From positions 1-64,000 of the forward strand of contig JAQWLT010000031.1 of NCBI GenBank assembly GCA_029247205.1: 64,000 bases of DNA, given 5' to 3'. The notes under the pieces were generated by a model that was not told the origin of the DNA, made no database searches, and was given only the letters and a program-made list of their open reading frames with translations. The position numbers were made by a program, and so were the translations under genes. The stretch's first letter is position 1; the number at the start of each line of letters is the position of its first letter. Source of the DNA: Phycisphaerales bacterium. Its GTDB lineage: Bacteria; Planctomycetota; Phycisphaerae; Phycisphaerales; SM1A02. Shown piece after piece: positions 45,259 to 54,100 of this stretch.

Positions 45259-45513
45259 CTACTTCTGTGCGACTATGTAGCCGTTCTTCTGATCATCAGA
45301 CCAGTCGTTCCATCGCTTTGCGCAGCCGCCGCAGCAGAAGCCCACTGATTCACCATGCCAATCTGCCGTGGGCGATCCTTCTCCAACAGGCTTTCCAGAA
45401 AATGGGCAACCATCGTTGATCATGCCAGGAGCGGCCTTGGCACTGGATGACCCGGTGGATTGGCAACCAGCAAAGATGAATGTGGAGGCGGCAATTGCAG
45501 CAAATAGTTTCAT
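45259..45513 (-). CDS. Small YHS-like cysteine-rich lipoprotein
   Basis: An 84-residue lipoprotein: signal MKLFAAIAASTFIFAGC with the lipobox cysteine at C17, a serine-rich linker, then a compact domain with NDGCPFSGKPVG and SVGFCCGGCAKRW (C36, C60, C61, C64). This arrangement resembles YHS domains, short metal-binding modules often attached to copper-handling proteins. Start at 45513 is supported by GAGGAG 7 bases upstream; a longer frame to 45624 is not. Metal binding in the periplasm is inferred. Standing alone as a lipoprotein is unusual. Confidence 0.75.
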   Translation of the reverse strand: MKLFAAIAASTFIFAGCQSTGSSSAKAAPGMINDGCPFSGKPVGEGSPTADWHGESVGFCCGGCAKRWNDWSDDQKNGYIVAQK

Positions 45514-45637
45514 GGTGGGCTCCTCTGTAGTGACCGGTAGGAAAGATGGCAGGATACCCCCCAACCAGACCCTCATGGGCAAGCAGCAGCCATGACCAAT
45601 TCGAAGCTCATATGAGCCCACCACGCAGATCTCTCAA

Positions 45638-46684
45638 CTAGACGTTGAACAAGAAGTGGACGACATCACCATCCTGCATTGCATAGGACTTGCCTTCGCT
45701 TCGGAGCTTCCCTGCTTCCTTAATAGCCTTCTCATTCTTGAGTTCAAAGAGGTCGTCGCAGTGATAGCACTCGGCTCGAATGAAGCCTCGTTGGATATCA
45801 CTGTGAATGGTGCCAGCAGCTTCCGGGGCTGAAGCGCCCGCCGTAATGCTCCACGCTCGCACTTCCTTTTCGCCTGCTGTATAGAACGTTGACAATCCAA
45901 GTACTACGTTCATGGCCGCTGCGAGCACGCCGATTGCAGGACGCTCAATACCCATTGACTCGAGCATTTCGCTGCGATCCGATTCGGCCATCTCCGAGAT
46001 CTCAGACTCAATCATGGCGCAGACCGTCACAGCAGTTGTTCCAAGGTCCTTGGCTGCTGCGTGCACCGCGTCTGCGGCCTTTGAGCCACCTGCCACATCG
46101 TCTTCACCAACATTAGCCACAAGTAGTATTGGCTTGGCCGACATAAATCCGTATGACTTCAGAAGCGCTCGCTGTGCTGCATCCCACACTTCATTGCGAA
46201 TAGCCCTCTCTTCACTTAATACTTCTTGCACTTTCTCAAGCACCGCAACCCGCTTCTTCGCGTCAGCATCACCACTTCGTGCGGCACGTGCTGCCTTGTC
46301 AACAGCACCTTCAACCACCACCAAGTCGGTCAGGATGAGTTCTGCATCCATCGACGCGACGTCAGCAGCAGCATCACGCGAGTCCCAACAATTCACAACA
46401 TGCACAATTGCATCGACGTTGCGAATATGCGCAAGCACCTGGTTCAAACTTGCGGCGCCACCACCCGATGGAACCCCAGGGATGTCCACCACCTGCACGG
46501 TCGCTGGGATGAGTTTTTCTGGCGGAATGAACTCGGCAATCCGTTCAAGGCGAGGATCGGGCATCGATGCAATGCCTACATTGGGTTTCATCGACCCAAC
46601 CTGCACAGGGACCGCATGCGCGGTCAGGGCCTGAAATAGGGTCGTTTTTCCAACGCCCTGCAATCCAATGAGTCCGCATTCCAT
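45638..46684 (-). CDS. ychF: YchF/EngD family P-loop ATPase
   Basis: An Obg-related nucleotide-binding protein (348 residues), usually an ATPase associated with ribosomes and stress responses. Walker A is GLQGVGKTT (commonly GLPNVGKST), followed by PDPRLERIAEF and VVDIPGV, an unusual short switch loop (PSGGGAASLNQ in place of the typical GASKGEGLGN), VANVGEDD, and a TGS domain at the end (GFIRAECYHCDDL, SYAMQDGDVVHFLFNV). The family C-terminus is intact. Independent of its neighbours. Confidence 0.9.
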   Translation of the reverse strand: MECGLIGLQGVGKTTLFQALTAHAVPVQVGSMKPNVGIASMPDPRLERIAEFIPPEKLIPATVQVVDIPGVPSGGGAASLNQVLAHIRNVDAIVHVVNCWDSRDAAADVASMDAELILTDLVVVEGAVDKAARAARSGDADAKKRVAVLEKVQEVLSEERAIRNEVWDAAQRALLKSYGFMSAKPILLVANVGEDDVAGGSKAADAVHAAAKDLGTTAVTVCAMIESEISEMAESDRSEMLESMGIERPAIGVLAAAMNVVLGLSTFYTAGEKEVRAWSITAGASAPEAAGTIHSDIQRGFIRAECYHCDDLFELKNEKAIKEAGKLRSEGKSYAMQDGDVVHFLFNV

Positions 46685-46723
46685 GATTCATCCTGCTCCA
46701 TGCTGCAAAGGGCGTGAATTCTA

Positions 46724-47977
46724 TCAGCGTGGCACCACTGAGCAAGGGGTCATCTTCCACGTCGCAATGGATCCAATCACCATGACGACAGCAAAGATGC
46801 CCAGCACAACTTGCATGATCAGCAGTGAAGAGTCACTCACGAAGTAGAATACAAGCCCCGGTACCACCTGAAAGATCCCAGCCGAAAGTATCGCCACAGC
46901 ATTCACCATGCCAATTGCTGCACCCGCATTGGCCGGACTCACTGCATCGCAAGCGATCGGGAAGGTCAAGACGGCCGTGCCGATTCCGAGTCCAAGTACC
47001 AACAGCGTTCCAGCAATGAACCAACTGGGGGCAGGGGCAGGCAAGATCAAAATGATCAGCACGGCGAGCAAGGACACGGCTTGTCCACAGAGAAGAATCG
47101 GACGGCGACGTCTCCATTTGTCCGCAGCCCAACCGGCAAATGGAGGCATGATCGCCACCCCGATGAAGATCCAAGTATTGAAGGAATTCGACTGCTCAAG
47201 TGAGTATCCGAATGCTTCCTGCAAAGAGATATCCCAGAGGCCGCCAAAGCCAAAGAGCATCGCCATCATCGCAGCAGCAGTCACCGCAGCAAGTCGCACC
47301 TGCTGCACCGACCACACTTCCGCCATCGATTGGCGGAGAGGCTTGGATAACGCCTCCGCACTGGCGTGTTGGCCACGCTTTGATGTCGAGCCGATGAACA
47401 GCCAACAGATGAAAGAAATGCCCACGCCAACGAAGGCGAAATCAACCATCGTGTCCTGCCACGACTGGATCGCCATCAACTTGCTGACGCCAAACTCACC
47501 AAAGTAAGCGCCAGCGCCAAACGCAAGATCGATAAGACCCATTGCGAGCGCAAAATTCTTTGCCGGCAAACGCCGCCGTGCGATGAGGCCGGCACCAGGG
47601 AATGCAACCGCCGCAAATGCCCCCATCAGTGCCCGAGCAGCAACCGCTGACCAGAACCCACTGGAAATCGATAGCAGCCACGCCGCACCCGCGACACCAA
47701 GTGCAGCGGGTGGAAGTAGACGCCTTGGTTGATACCGGTCCAACAACATCCCCGCAGGGAGTTGCATGACGGCGTACACAAACAGAAAGGTCGCAGAGAC
47801 AATTCCAACTTCCATCATGGAGATGGACAAGTCGTGCCCCATTGCCGCCTTCATTGCGCCAATGGAATTCTGCGTAGCCAGTTGATAAAGCACAAACAGT
47901 GTGGCAGCCGCCCAAGCGGCCCAACTCACAATCTTTGTCTTGGTATCCCAACGCGGCTGTGATTGCTCATCAGTCAT
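46724..47977 (-). CDS. Major facilitator superfamily transporter
   Basis: A 417-residue inner-membrane protein with about 12 hydrophobic helices and MFS signatures: the loop 2-3 motif AGMLLDRYQPRRLLPPA and a loop 8-9 counterpart AGWAADKWRRRRPILLCG. The RALMGAFAAVAFPGAGLIARRRL segment suggests the anion:cation symporter or nitrate/sugar-acid type, but the substrate cannot be assigned. ATG 47977 is 71 bases from the end of the tauE-like gene and may be in the same transcript. No associated enzyme reveals its cargo. Confidence 0.85.
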   Translation of the reverse strand: MTDEQSQPRWDTKTKIVSWAAWAAATLFVLYQLATQNSIGAMKAAMGHDLSISMMEVGIVSATFLFVYAVMQLPAGMLLDRYQPRRLLPPAALGVAGAAWLLSISSGFWSAVAARALMGAFAAVAFPGAGLIARRRLPAKNFALAMGLIDLAFGAGAYFGEFGVSKLMAIQSWQDTMVDFAFVGVGISFICWLFIGSTSKRGQHASAEALSKPLRQSMAEVWSVQQVRLAAVTAAAMMAMLFGFGGLWDISLQEAFGYSLEQSNSFNTWIFIGVAIMPPFAGWAADKWRRRRPILLCGQAVSLLAVLIILILPAPAPSWFIAGTLLVLGLGIGTAVLTFPIACDAVSPANAGAAIGMVNAVAILSAGIFQVVPGLVFYFVSDSSLLIMQVVLGIFAVVMVIGSIATWKMTPCSVVPR

Positions 47978-48047
47978 GCTGTTCCAGTATCACATTCCGG
48001 CGTCGCGCCGTCCAGCCTACTGGCAGCAACTGCCAGATGAAGAACCA

Positions 48048-48905
48048 TCAGGTCGCACGCATCCCATTGAAGGGGGCAGGGAGACGCTCATTCGTTTCAT
48101 CAGATTCCACTTGTTGGACGCCCTCCTCAATCTCGAAGAGCGAGATCGTCTCTTTCACACCAATAACAATTCCCATCACAACAAGAAAGACGCCGAACCA
48201 CCGGCGCAAGCTCCGCGAGTCAATCCGCCCACCAATACGGCTACCGAGAATCGCCCCACCTCCGCCAATTGCAATGAAGAGGCCGATGGTCTGCCAATCG
48301 ACATGCATGTCGAGTTCGCCCAGCACGCCGAGATACTTCCAGAAACCAGCGGCAGACTTGACTGCAATGATGACAAGACTCGTCGCAACGGCCTGTCGCA
48401 TACCAAGTCCGCCCATCAGCACCAAGGCCGGCACAATCAAGAAGCCCCCGCCAACACCCACAAGCCCAGTCAGCACGCCGACACCGAGTCCTTCAGCCAG
48501 CACAAGCACAACATGAGGCCCATCTGATCCACCGCCCCCATCCTTAGCAGTTGGGCCGCGACCACGAAGCATCAATCCCGCGGCAAGCAACATGACAATC
48601 GCGAAGATCAGCAGTTGCACAGCACCGGGTACCCACAAAGACACCAAAGCGCCAAGCCAGGTGCCAGCCATCGCCGGCACGCCAAAGAACAGCACCATCC
48701 GCCAGTCCACTCGCTTTCCAAACACGCCTGGCAATGCGCCGATCAACGCTATCCCACCAACAATTGCCAGTGACTCGGCGATGGCTGGCTTGTCCGCATG
48801 CCCCAGCACATACACCAATACTGGCACAGTCAAGATTGAGCCGCCAGAGCCCAATAGACCGAGACTCAGCCCAATCACAACCGCCCCAACAACCGCCCAC
48901 ATCAT
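48048..48905 (-). CDS. TauE/SafE family permease (probable sulfite exporter)
   Basis: A 285-residue multi-pass membrane protein with two homologous halves typical of TauE/SafE: GLSLGLLGSGGSILTVPVLVYVLG and VGVLTGLVGVGGGFLIVPALVL, each a GxxxGxxGxGGG repeat. Members export sulfite, sulfoacetate or similar anions. Its ATG overlaps the stop of the tiny ORF at 48902-49057, which in turn overlaps the persulfide dioxygenase gene, so exporter and sulfur enzyme are coupled. This layout recalls the cst operon of Staphylococcus, where TauE accompanies CstB. Confidence 0.86.
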   Translation of the reverse strand: MMWAVVGAVVIGLSLGLLGSGGSILTVPVLVYVLGHADKPAIAESLAIVGGIALIGALPGVFGKRVDWRMVLFFGVPAMAGTWLGALVSLWVPGAVQLLIFAIVMLLAAGLMLRGRGPTAKDGGGGSDGPHVVLVLAEGLGVGVLTGLVGVGGGFLIVPALVLMGGLGMRQAVATSLVIIAVKSAAGFWKYLGVLGELDMHVDWQTIGLFIAIGGGGAILGSRIGGRIDSRSLRRWFGVFLVVMGIVIGVKETISLFEIEEGVQQVESDETNERLPAPFNGMRAT

Positions 48906-49057
48906 GTCAACTGCTCCAGTGCTCTACTGCATTCACCACTCGTGAATACGTGCCATCCTGGCAAAGCGCATTGCTCACACCGCCGATCGTACTCAATCGG
49001 CTGAAAAGTACTTTGCGGATGGCCTCCAGTGCCCGCCGCAGGAGCTGAAATTGTCAC
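48902..49057 (-). CDS. Tiny coupled ORF, cysteine-containing, unknown
   Basis: A 51-codon frame starting with GTG at 49057, which overlaps the upstream stop by 4 bases (GTGA), and ending in a TGA that overlaps the next ATG by 4 bases (ATGA). The double overlap is the same pattern used by certain genes elsewhere in this window. It contains YDRRCEQCALPGW and SGECSRALEQL, that is, a CxxC plus a further cysteine, compatible with metal or persulfide binding. It is shorter than TusA or CstR. It could be chance, since no homologue is recognised. Confidence 0.45.
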   Translation of the reverse strand: MTISAPAAGTGGHPQSTFQPIEYDRRCEQCALPGWHVFTSGECSRALEQLT

Positions 49058-50508
49058 GAGGTCTGCTGTGGCGTCCGCGAAGCGTCGTCCTGCTTCGCCG
49101 CGGTCCACGCCATATAACCACCCTCAAGGTTGGCGACTGTGCGACCCGATCGAGCGAGCATGCTGCACGCCGCTGCGGACCGGGTGCCACCTTTGCAATT
49201 GATAATGATGGGTTCACCGCATGGAAGTTCGTCAAATCGGTCCAGCAACTGGGTATACGGAATATTGACCGCACCCTCAATCATGCCATGTTCACACTCA
49301 ACTGTCGTGCGAACATCTAATACGGCCGCCCCAGCATCCCGCATCGCCGGCACGTCGCCTGGCGAGACAGTGTCAAGACAAACGCCACCACCGATCGACT
49401 CCAACGCGACGGCCAAAGTCGAGGGGCTCGCCCAGCCAACCACCCGGTCCAGACCGATGCGGATGAGTTGCCGAACCGTCTCCTCCAAGCGGTCTCGCTC
49501 CACAATCAGCACAATGTCCTCGTCAGGTCGGATGAACGATCCGACACTCGACAAGAAGCCCACACCACCGAGAGACATGATGCTCCCTGCAAGATGCCCA
49601 CGCTGATATTTCTGAGGTCCACGGGTGTCGACGACCGCAACCTTCTTTGAGTCAATCGCAGCAAGCTGCTCGGCAGCGAAGTGCTCGGGGTGAGGCAATC
49701 CATCGAGCACAGGCACACCATCGCGATTGAGTTGCTTCATTCGAGAAAAGTACTGTGGTGGATCAGGCTGACCAGACAGGATGAATTTGATAAATGCGTC
49801 TGTGTCATCAGCCAACTGCAAAGCTGGGTTGTATCGACGCTCATAGCCAACAGTAGTCTGCGGCACAGCACCGAGTGCCTTCCCGCAAGCGCTGCCGCTG
49901 CCATGGCCAGGCCATAGCTGTAAGTAATCCGGGAACTCTAGAAACGCAACAGCCGACTTTCCTAGCTCGCGTGCGGATGGTTCCTTCGTCGCCGCAACAC
50001 CTGCAGCGGTTTCAAGCAAGTCTGGACGTCCGAGATCACCCACAAACACAAAATCGCCTGTAATCAAACCCATCGGCTCGCTGGCTCCAGCACCGAGATC
50101 GGTCACTTCAAAGGCGAGGTGTTCGGGTGTGTGCCCAGGCGTGTGCAGTGCGCGAAATCGAATAGTGCCAATGTGAAAGGTGTCGCCGTCAACAAGTAAG
50201 CGATGCTCGTAAGCGCCGCCACCTGTGCGGTCGTTCAACCATCCGTAGGTCCAGTCAGTACCGCCCTCAGCCGAGACATACACAGTCGAATCAACACGCT
50301 CAGCCAGCTCGCGCGATCCTGACAAAAAGTCGGCGTGAATATGCGTTTCAGCCGTCGCAACGATTCGCAGCCCGTTTGCTGCAGCAAGCTCGATATAGCG
50401 GTCGACATCCCGCTCTGGATCAAAAACGATCGCCTCGCCAGTCTCCTGACAGCCAATCAAGTAGGCCGCCTGGGCCAAGGAATCGTCATAAATTAATCTC
50501 AGTAGCAT
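49054..50508 (-). CDS. Persulfide dioxygenase-sulfurtransferase fusion (CstB-like)
   Basis: A 484-residue three-domain protein. Residues 1 to about 250 form a metallo-beta-lactamase domain with THIHADFLSG (H56, H58, D60), LHTPGHTPEHLAFEV and ITGDFVFVGDLGRPDL, as in non-heme iron persulfide dioxygenases. Residues about 275-370 are a rhodanese fold without cysteine at the active position (LIVERDR). Residues about 390-475 are an active rhodanese with INCKGGTRS. This order is that of CstB, which oxidises low-molecular-weight persulfides to thiosulfate. ATG 50508 has GGGAG about 9 bases upstream. Coupled downstream to the tiny ORF and tauE-like exporter. Confidence 0.87.
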   Translation of the reverse strand: MLLRLIYDDSLAQAAYLIGCQETGEAIVFDPERDVDRYIELAAANGLRIVATAETHIHADFLSGSRELAERVDSTVYVSAEGGTDWTYGWLNDRTGGGAYEHRLLVDGDTFHIGTIRFRALHTPGHTPEHLAFEVTDLGAGASEPMGLITGDFVFVGDLGRPDLLETAAGVAATKEPSARELGKSAVAFLEFPDYLQLWPGHGSGSACGKALGAVPQTTVGYERRYNPALQLADDTDAFIKFILSGQPDPPQYFSRMKQLNRDGVPVLDGLPHPEHFAAEQLAAIDSKKVAVVDTRGPQKYQRGHLAGSIMSLGGVGFLSSVGSFIRPDEDIVLIVERDRLEETVRQLIRIGLDRVVGWASPSTLAVALESIGGGVCLDTVSPGDVPAMRDAGAAVLDVRTTVECEHGMIEGAVNIPYTQLLDRFDELPCGEPIIINCKGGTRSAAACSMLARSGRTVANLEGGYMAWTAAKQDDASRTPQQTS

Positions 50509-50663
50509 TGGCTTGTCACTCCCGCCCAATCCCGTTCGACCTCAAGATCTAAACCTGCAGATTCAGGGGCATGCGTTGGTGTTGGCGTTTCAGAAATTGT
50601 TGTCCGTTTCGCAGGATCCTCCCCAATCGTAGCGGAGCCGCCACCATCAGGCTCGGTGGTAGC

Positions 50664-50930
50664 ATGTCACTGGAGATCCTCCACTTGCCATTCTCAACGA
50701 TCGCCAATAACTCAGGACCGGGCTCGGACACATCCGAGGACGCTCAACTTCTCTTGCAAGCCCCTGGCGGCCTGAAATTTGGGTTTTGCTGCCGCTTCGG
50801 CGATCGCGAAGATGATGCCGCAGATCTCGTACAAGCGACCATTTTTGAGATCTTTCCTAGTTGGATCCATTTCCGAGGCGTCTCCAGGGTCACCACTTGG
50901 CTTAACCGCATTCTGGCGAGCAAAGCCTGA
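50664..50930 (+). pseudogene. Truncated ECF sigma factor remnant (region 2 only)
   Basis: An 88-codon frame whose second half reads FGDREDDAADLVQATIFEIF, then FRGVSRVTTWLNRILASKA, which matches sigma-70 region 2 of ECF factors (consensus GDxEDAxDLVQExF ... FRGxSxFxTWLxRIA). The -10 recognition part is present, but the protein stops right there and region 4 is missing; the preceding part of region 2 also appears shortened. The stop lies ten bases before the adenylate cyclase ATG. It is probably a decayed or cut-down sigma gene, though expression as a short protein cannot be excluded. Confidence 0.6.
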
Positions 50931-50940
50931 GTAACCACCA

Positions 50941-52536
50941 ATGCGAATTCGATCCATCCTACTTCTGCTTCTTGCCATGCAACTCATACTCGTTGGGATC
51001 TTGATTGCACTCGCCGTTGCCATGCAACAGACACAACTCTTGGCTGAAGAAGCGGAAGAACGACGGTTTGATTCCTATCAACTCGCTGATGAACTTCGGC
51101 AGTCCTCAGACGACCTCACACGCTTCGCCCGGACCTATGTCACTACCTCTGATGAACGCTACGAGCAGTACTTCCTCGAGATCTTGGCCATTCGCGATGG
51201 CGAGTCGCCTCGCCCCGAAGGCTACGCCGGTGTTTACTGGGACTTGATCGCCGCTGGACTCGGCAAGGACTGGCCGGAGGGACCGACTCTGTCGCTTCGA
51301 AGTCGCATGCTTGAAGCGGGATTTACGAACAAAGAGTTCGACAAGTTGAGTGAAGCTCAGAACCGCTCCGATGCGCTTGTTCGCCTCGAAAATGTGGCGA
51401 TGAACGCCATAAAGGGACAGTTCGACGACGGGACCGGCACGTTTGCACTCGTTGGGGAGCCCGACCACGATCAGGCCATCACGCTCCTTCATGGCGAGGC
51501 CTATCACGCCGCGAAGGCACGGATTATGGAACCCATCGACGAGTTCATGAGGATGATTGATCAACGAACGGCGATGGAAGTGCATTCGCTCAATGTCCGC
51601 CAATCCTGGCTTGAGATTGTGGACATCAGCATCGCATGCTTGTTGCTCTTGGGCACCTTGTATTCGGTCTGGCTCATTCGAGCTCGCGTACTTCTACCAA
51701 TCGAAACGATATCGCAGGTTGCATCTCGCGTATCTGCCGGCGACATGTCTGCGCGTGCTGAACTCGCCGGTGGCGGCGAACTTGCCACATTTGGTCGCGC
51801 TTTCGACAGCATGGTGGGAGTGGTCGATCTACATATTAAAGAGATCGAAGCGGCGAAGGAGGCACTCGCCGAACAAGCAAAGTCAATTCAGCATGAGCAA
51901 CAGCGCAGTGAAAAACTGCTGCTCAATGTTCTTCCAGCAGCCATCGCCGATCGACTCAAGAATGGCGAGGACACGATTGCGGAGTCATACCCTGAAGTAA
52001 CGGTGTTGTTCAGCGACATTGTCGGCTTCACCGAAATGAGTGCTCGGATCGGAGCCAAGCAGGTTGTAGACATGTTGAATGAAGTCTTTGGCGTGCTTGA
52101 TGAACTTGCAGAGAAACATAGCATCGAGAAGATCAAGACCATCGGCGACTGCTACATGGTGGTGGCTGGTGTTCCCGACCGCAGTCCGACGCACGCGCAA
52201 CAGATCGCTGCATTCGCGCTTGATATGCAAAAAACGCTGAAGGCTTATAGCGAGCATTCTGGCCGAGGTTTGTCAATGCGAACTGGCGTCCATACTGGCA
52301 CCGTAGTTGCAGGCATCGTCGGAACCAGCAAGTTTGCATACGACCTGTGGGGTGATGTCGTGAACATCGCTAGCCGAATGGAGTCTTCAAGCGAAGCGGG
52401 CTGTATTCAGGTATCCGACGCTGTTCGCGTTCGACTCGCCGATGACTTTGTGTTTGAAGCACGTGGCGACATTGACATCAAGGGCAAGGGCATGATGCAC
52501 ACGTGGTATCTCACTGGCCGTAAAGGCGATAGTTGA
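50941..52536 (+). CDS. Membrane class III adenylate cyclase with HAMP domain
   Basis: A 531-residue receptor cyclase. Helix 1 is at about 5-27, a periplasmic sensor region at about 28-222, helix 2 at about 224-246, then a HAMP linker (LLPIETISQVASRVSAGDM) and a coiled coil, and the cyclase domain at about 340-515. Catalytic features: VTVLFSDIVGFTEM with metal aspartate D359, EKIKTIGDCYM with K399 and D403, and YDLWGDVVNIASRME. Lysine and aspartate at the base-recognition positions indicate ATP rather than GTP as substrate. It follows a sigma factor remnant; no cognate CRP-like regulator is in the window. Confidence 0.9.
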   Translation: MRIRSILLLLLAMQLILVGILIALAVAMQQTQLLAEEAEERRFDSYQLADELRQSSDDLTRFARTYVTTSDERYEQYFLEILAIRDGESPRPEGYAGVYWDLIAAGLGKDWPEGPTLSLRSRMLEAGFTNKEFDKLSEAQNRSDALVRLENVAMNAIKGQFDDGTGTFALVGEPDHDQAITLLHGEAYHAAKARIMEPIDEFMRMIDQRTAMEVHSLNVRQSWLEIVDISIACLLLLGTLYSVWLIRARVLLPIETISQVASRVSAGDMSARAELAGGGELATFGRAFDSMVGVVDLHIKEIEAAKEALAEQAKSIQHEQQRSEKLLLNVLPAAIADRLKNGEDTIAESYPEVTVLFSDIVGFTEMSARIGAKQVVDMLNEVFGVLDELAEKHSIEKIKTIGDCYMVVAGVPDRSPTHAQQIAAFALDMQKTLKAYSEHSGRGLSMRTGVHTGTVVAGIVGTSKFAYDLWGDVVNIASRMESSSEAGCIQVSDAVRVRLADDFVFEARGDIDIKGKGMMHTWYLTGRKGDS

Positions 52537-52660
52537 GCGGCGAGAAGACCCTCGAGCACATTCGATGGCGGAGTGCGCCACCGATGAAACACTTCCACAG
52601 ATCAACATACGAACTTCGATGCAAGTAGACCGATGGGCCAGCATTTCAGATACTCAAACT

Positions 52661-53278
52661 TCATTCTGAAACGCTCGACGCTGCTTCAGGACTGGTGCGA
52701 TACGACTCCAACTTCGACGCGCTCGACTGACAGACACACAGCCTCGCCAAGACTTCAGCATCGAATGCACTGAATTCTGCGGCAAGTGAATTGAGTACTG
52801 CCGAACGTTTTTCATTTGAGTCCGCCTTCGCCAGCGTGCTGGCAAGAGCTGAAATGTAATTACACGCCTTCTGTTGTGTCACTAAAAACTCAGTTTCAAA
52901 AGATTCACCTGCGAGCAAGAGCGTAGCTGCCTGCGTATTCATGATGTGATTACGTACGCTCACTTCAATGAGTGGAAGACCTTGCGCTGTTGTCTTGATG
53001 GGCGGCGCCAATACCTGAAGGTCCTGCACAGCCCGAAGGCCATTGGCCGCAGCATTACTGATGCGGCGAACAAGTGCTTCTGTCCCCTTGCTCGCGTGTT
53101 TGACGCCAAAGATAAGCGTCGCCGAAGACTCGGGTTGCAGTACGGCGACAAGTAAGCCGTAACCATGATCGAGCGTCCGGACAGCCGCTTCTGGCCGGTC
53201 CGAATCGAGCGGACCCTTCAAAACCGGCGCACAACTCGCAGTGATGAAGAGACACAACATGGCAATTGATGGTCGCAC
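52661..53278 (-). CDS. Putative lipoprotein, unknown function
   Basis: A 205-residue protein with a short lipoprotein signal (SIAMLCLFITASC; lipobox cysteine about residue 16) and a mostly helical mature part rich in alanine and serine (ALVRRISNAAANGLRAVQDL, LASTLAKADSNEKRSAVLNS). The start is GTG at 53278, or ATG at 53260, which would leave a very short signal; neither has a clear ribosome site. Convergent with the adenylate cyclase gene. No family recognised. Confidence 0.6.
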   Translation of the reverse strand: MRPSIAMLCLFITASCAPVLKGPLDSDRPEAAVRTLDHGYGLLVAVLQPESSATLIFGVKHASKGTEALVRRISNAAANGLRAVQDLQVLAPPIKTTAQGLPLIEVSVRNHIMNTQAATLLLAGESFETEFLVTQQKACNYISALASTLAKADSNEKRSAVLNSLAAEFSAFDAEVLARLCVCQSSASKLESYRTSPEAASSVSE

Positions 53279-53365
53279 TTCGTCAGCGTACCACGCGTTT
53301 TGGCAGCCATTTCAGAATGGCACACGCTGGGCCATAGAGTGGCAAACGACACAGGAGAACCAGAC

Positions 53366-53896
53366 ATGATCATGCCCGCTCCCCAACATCAGCCCAATGA
53401 GCACCGACCTTCCACATCGCCCGCATTGAGCAGCGAATATATGGCTACTTGGCTGGAATCCGCCCGGGACTGGGACCCCGAAACCGCGCCATCGTGGCTT
53501 GATCAGCTGAGGAGTGACGGCATACAGGTGCCATCGCCTGAAACTGTGCTTGCTGGCGATCTACCTGATGTGCTTGGCGTGCTCATCAAAGCCCTCAGCG
53601 AGCGGCATGTGTACCTCTGCCATACGAATCACCTAGACGATGCTGCGTTGTACGCGTATCTGGTCAATACAGCACTTGCGGTCACTGCCCTTCCCCGCCA
53701 ACCCACCGCTTATGAGGTCATCGATCTCTGCCCGCTCTATGGCAAGGGAATTGACACCATGCTGGCCTGCCACGCCTCGGACTCTTTGCGAGCGAGCCTT
53801 CAAGCCCTCGGCGTGGATGTTCCACCCCGGCGAGCACTGATCGCCAATCGAGATCAGTGGCTTCCCCGCCCTGAGGGCATCAATATTCCGCTTTAG
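53366..53896 (+). CDS. Unknown soluble protein
   Basis: A 176-residue protein without signal peptide or membrane helices. The first ~30 residues are proline-rich and disordered (MPAPQHQPNEHRPSTSP); the rest is a compact helical domain (ATWLESARDWDPETAPSWLD, LGVLIKALSERHVYLCHTNH, YLVNTALAVTALP). ATG 53366 is supported by AGGAG 8 bases upstream; a start at 53300 is not. Stands alone, 204 bases before a PEP-CTERM gene. No catalytic motif or family recognised. Confidence 0.6.
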   Translation: MIMPAPQHQPNEHRPSTSPALSSEYMATWLESARDWDPETAPSWLDQLRSDGIQVPSPETVLAGDLPDVLGVLIKALSERHVYLCHTNHLDDAALYAYLVNTALAVTALPRQPTAYEVIDLCPLYGKGIDTMLACHASDSLRASLQALGVDVPPRRALIANRDQWLPRPEGINIPL

Positions 53897-54100
53897 TCAG
53901 CATGCGGAGCAATTTGCCTGCCTCTTGGGACCTGCGTCTGAATGGACAGTCTGTGCGGTCTGGTTGGGTGATGTGGCCTGCATGCGCAATTCTGGCCTGC
54001 TTTGTTGCTTGAGGTGGCTCGAATGCTGCATTGTCTCCGAAGTCACATGGGCGTAGAGCCCCCCACAACACATCAGGGAAGTAAGCGAAGACACAAAGGG

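Noticed and set aside
45028-45348. Plus-strand frame beginning right after the strong terminator
   Set aside because: No ribosome site, overlaps the YHS-like lipoprotein gene antisense and has no recognisable content.
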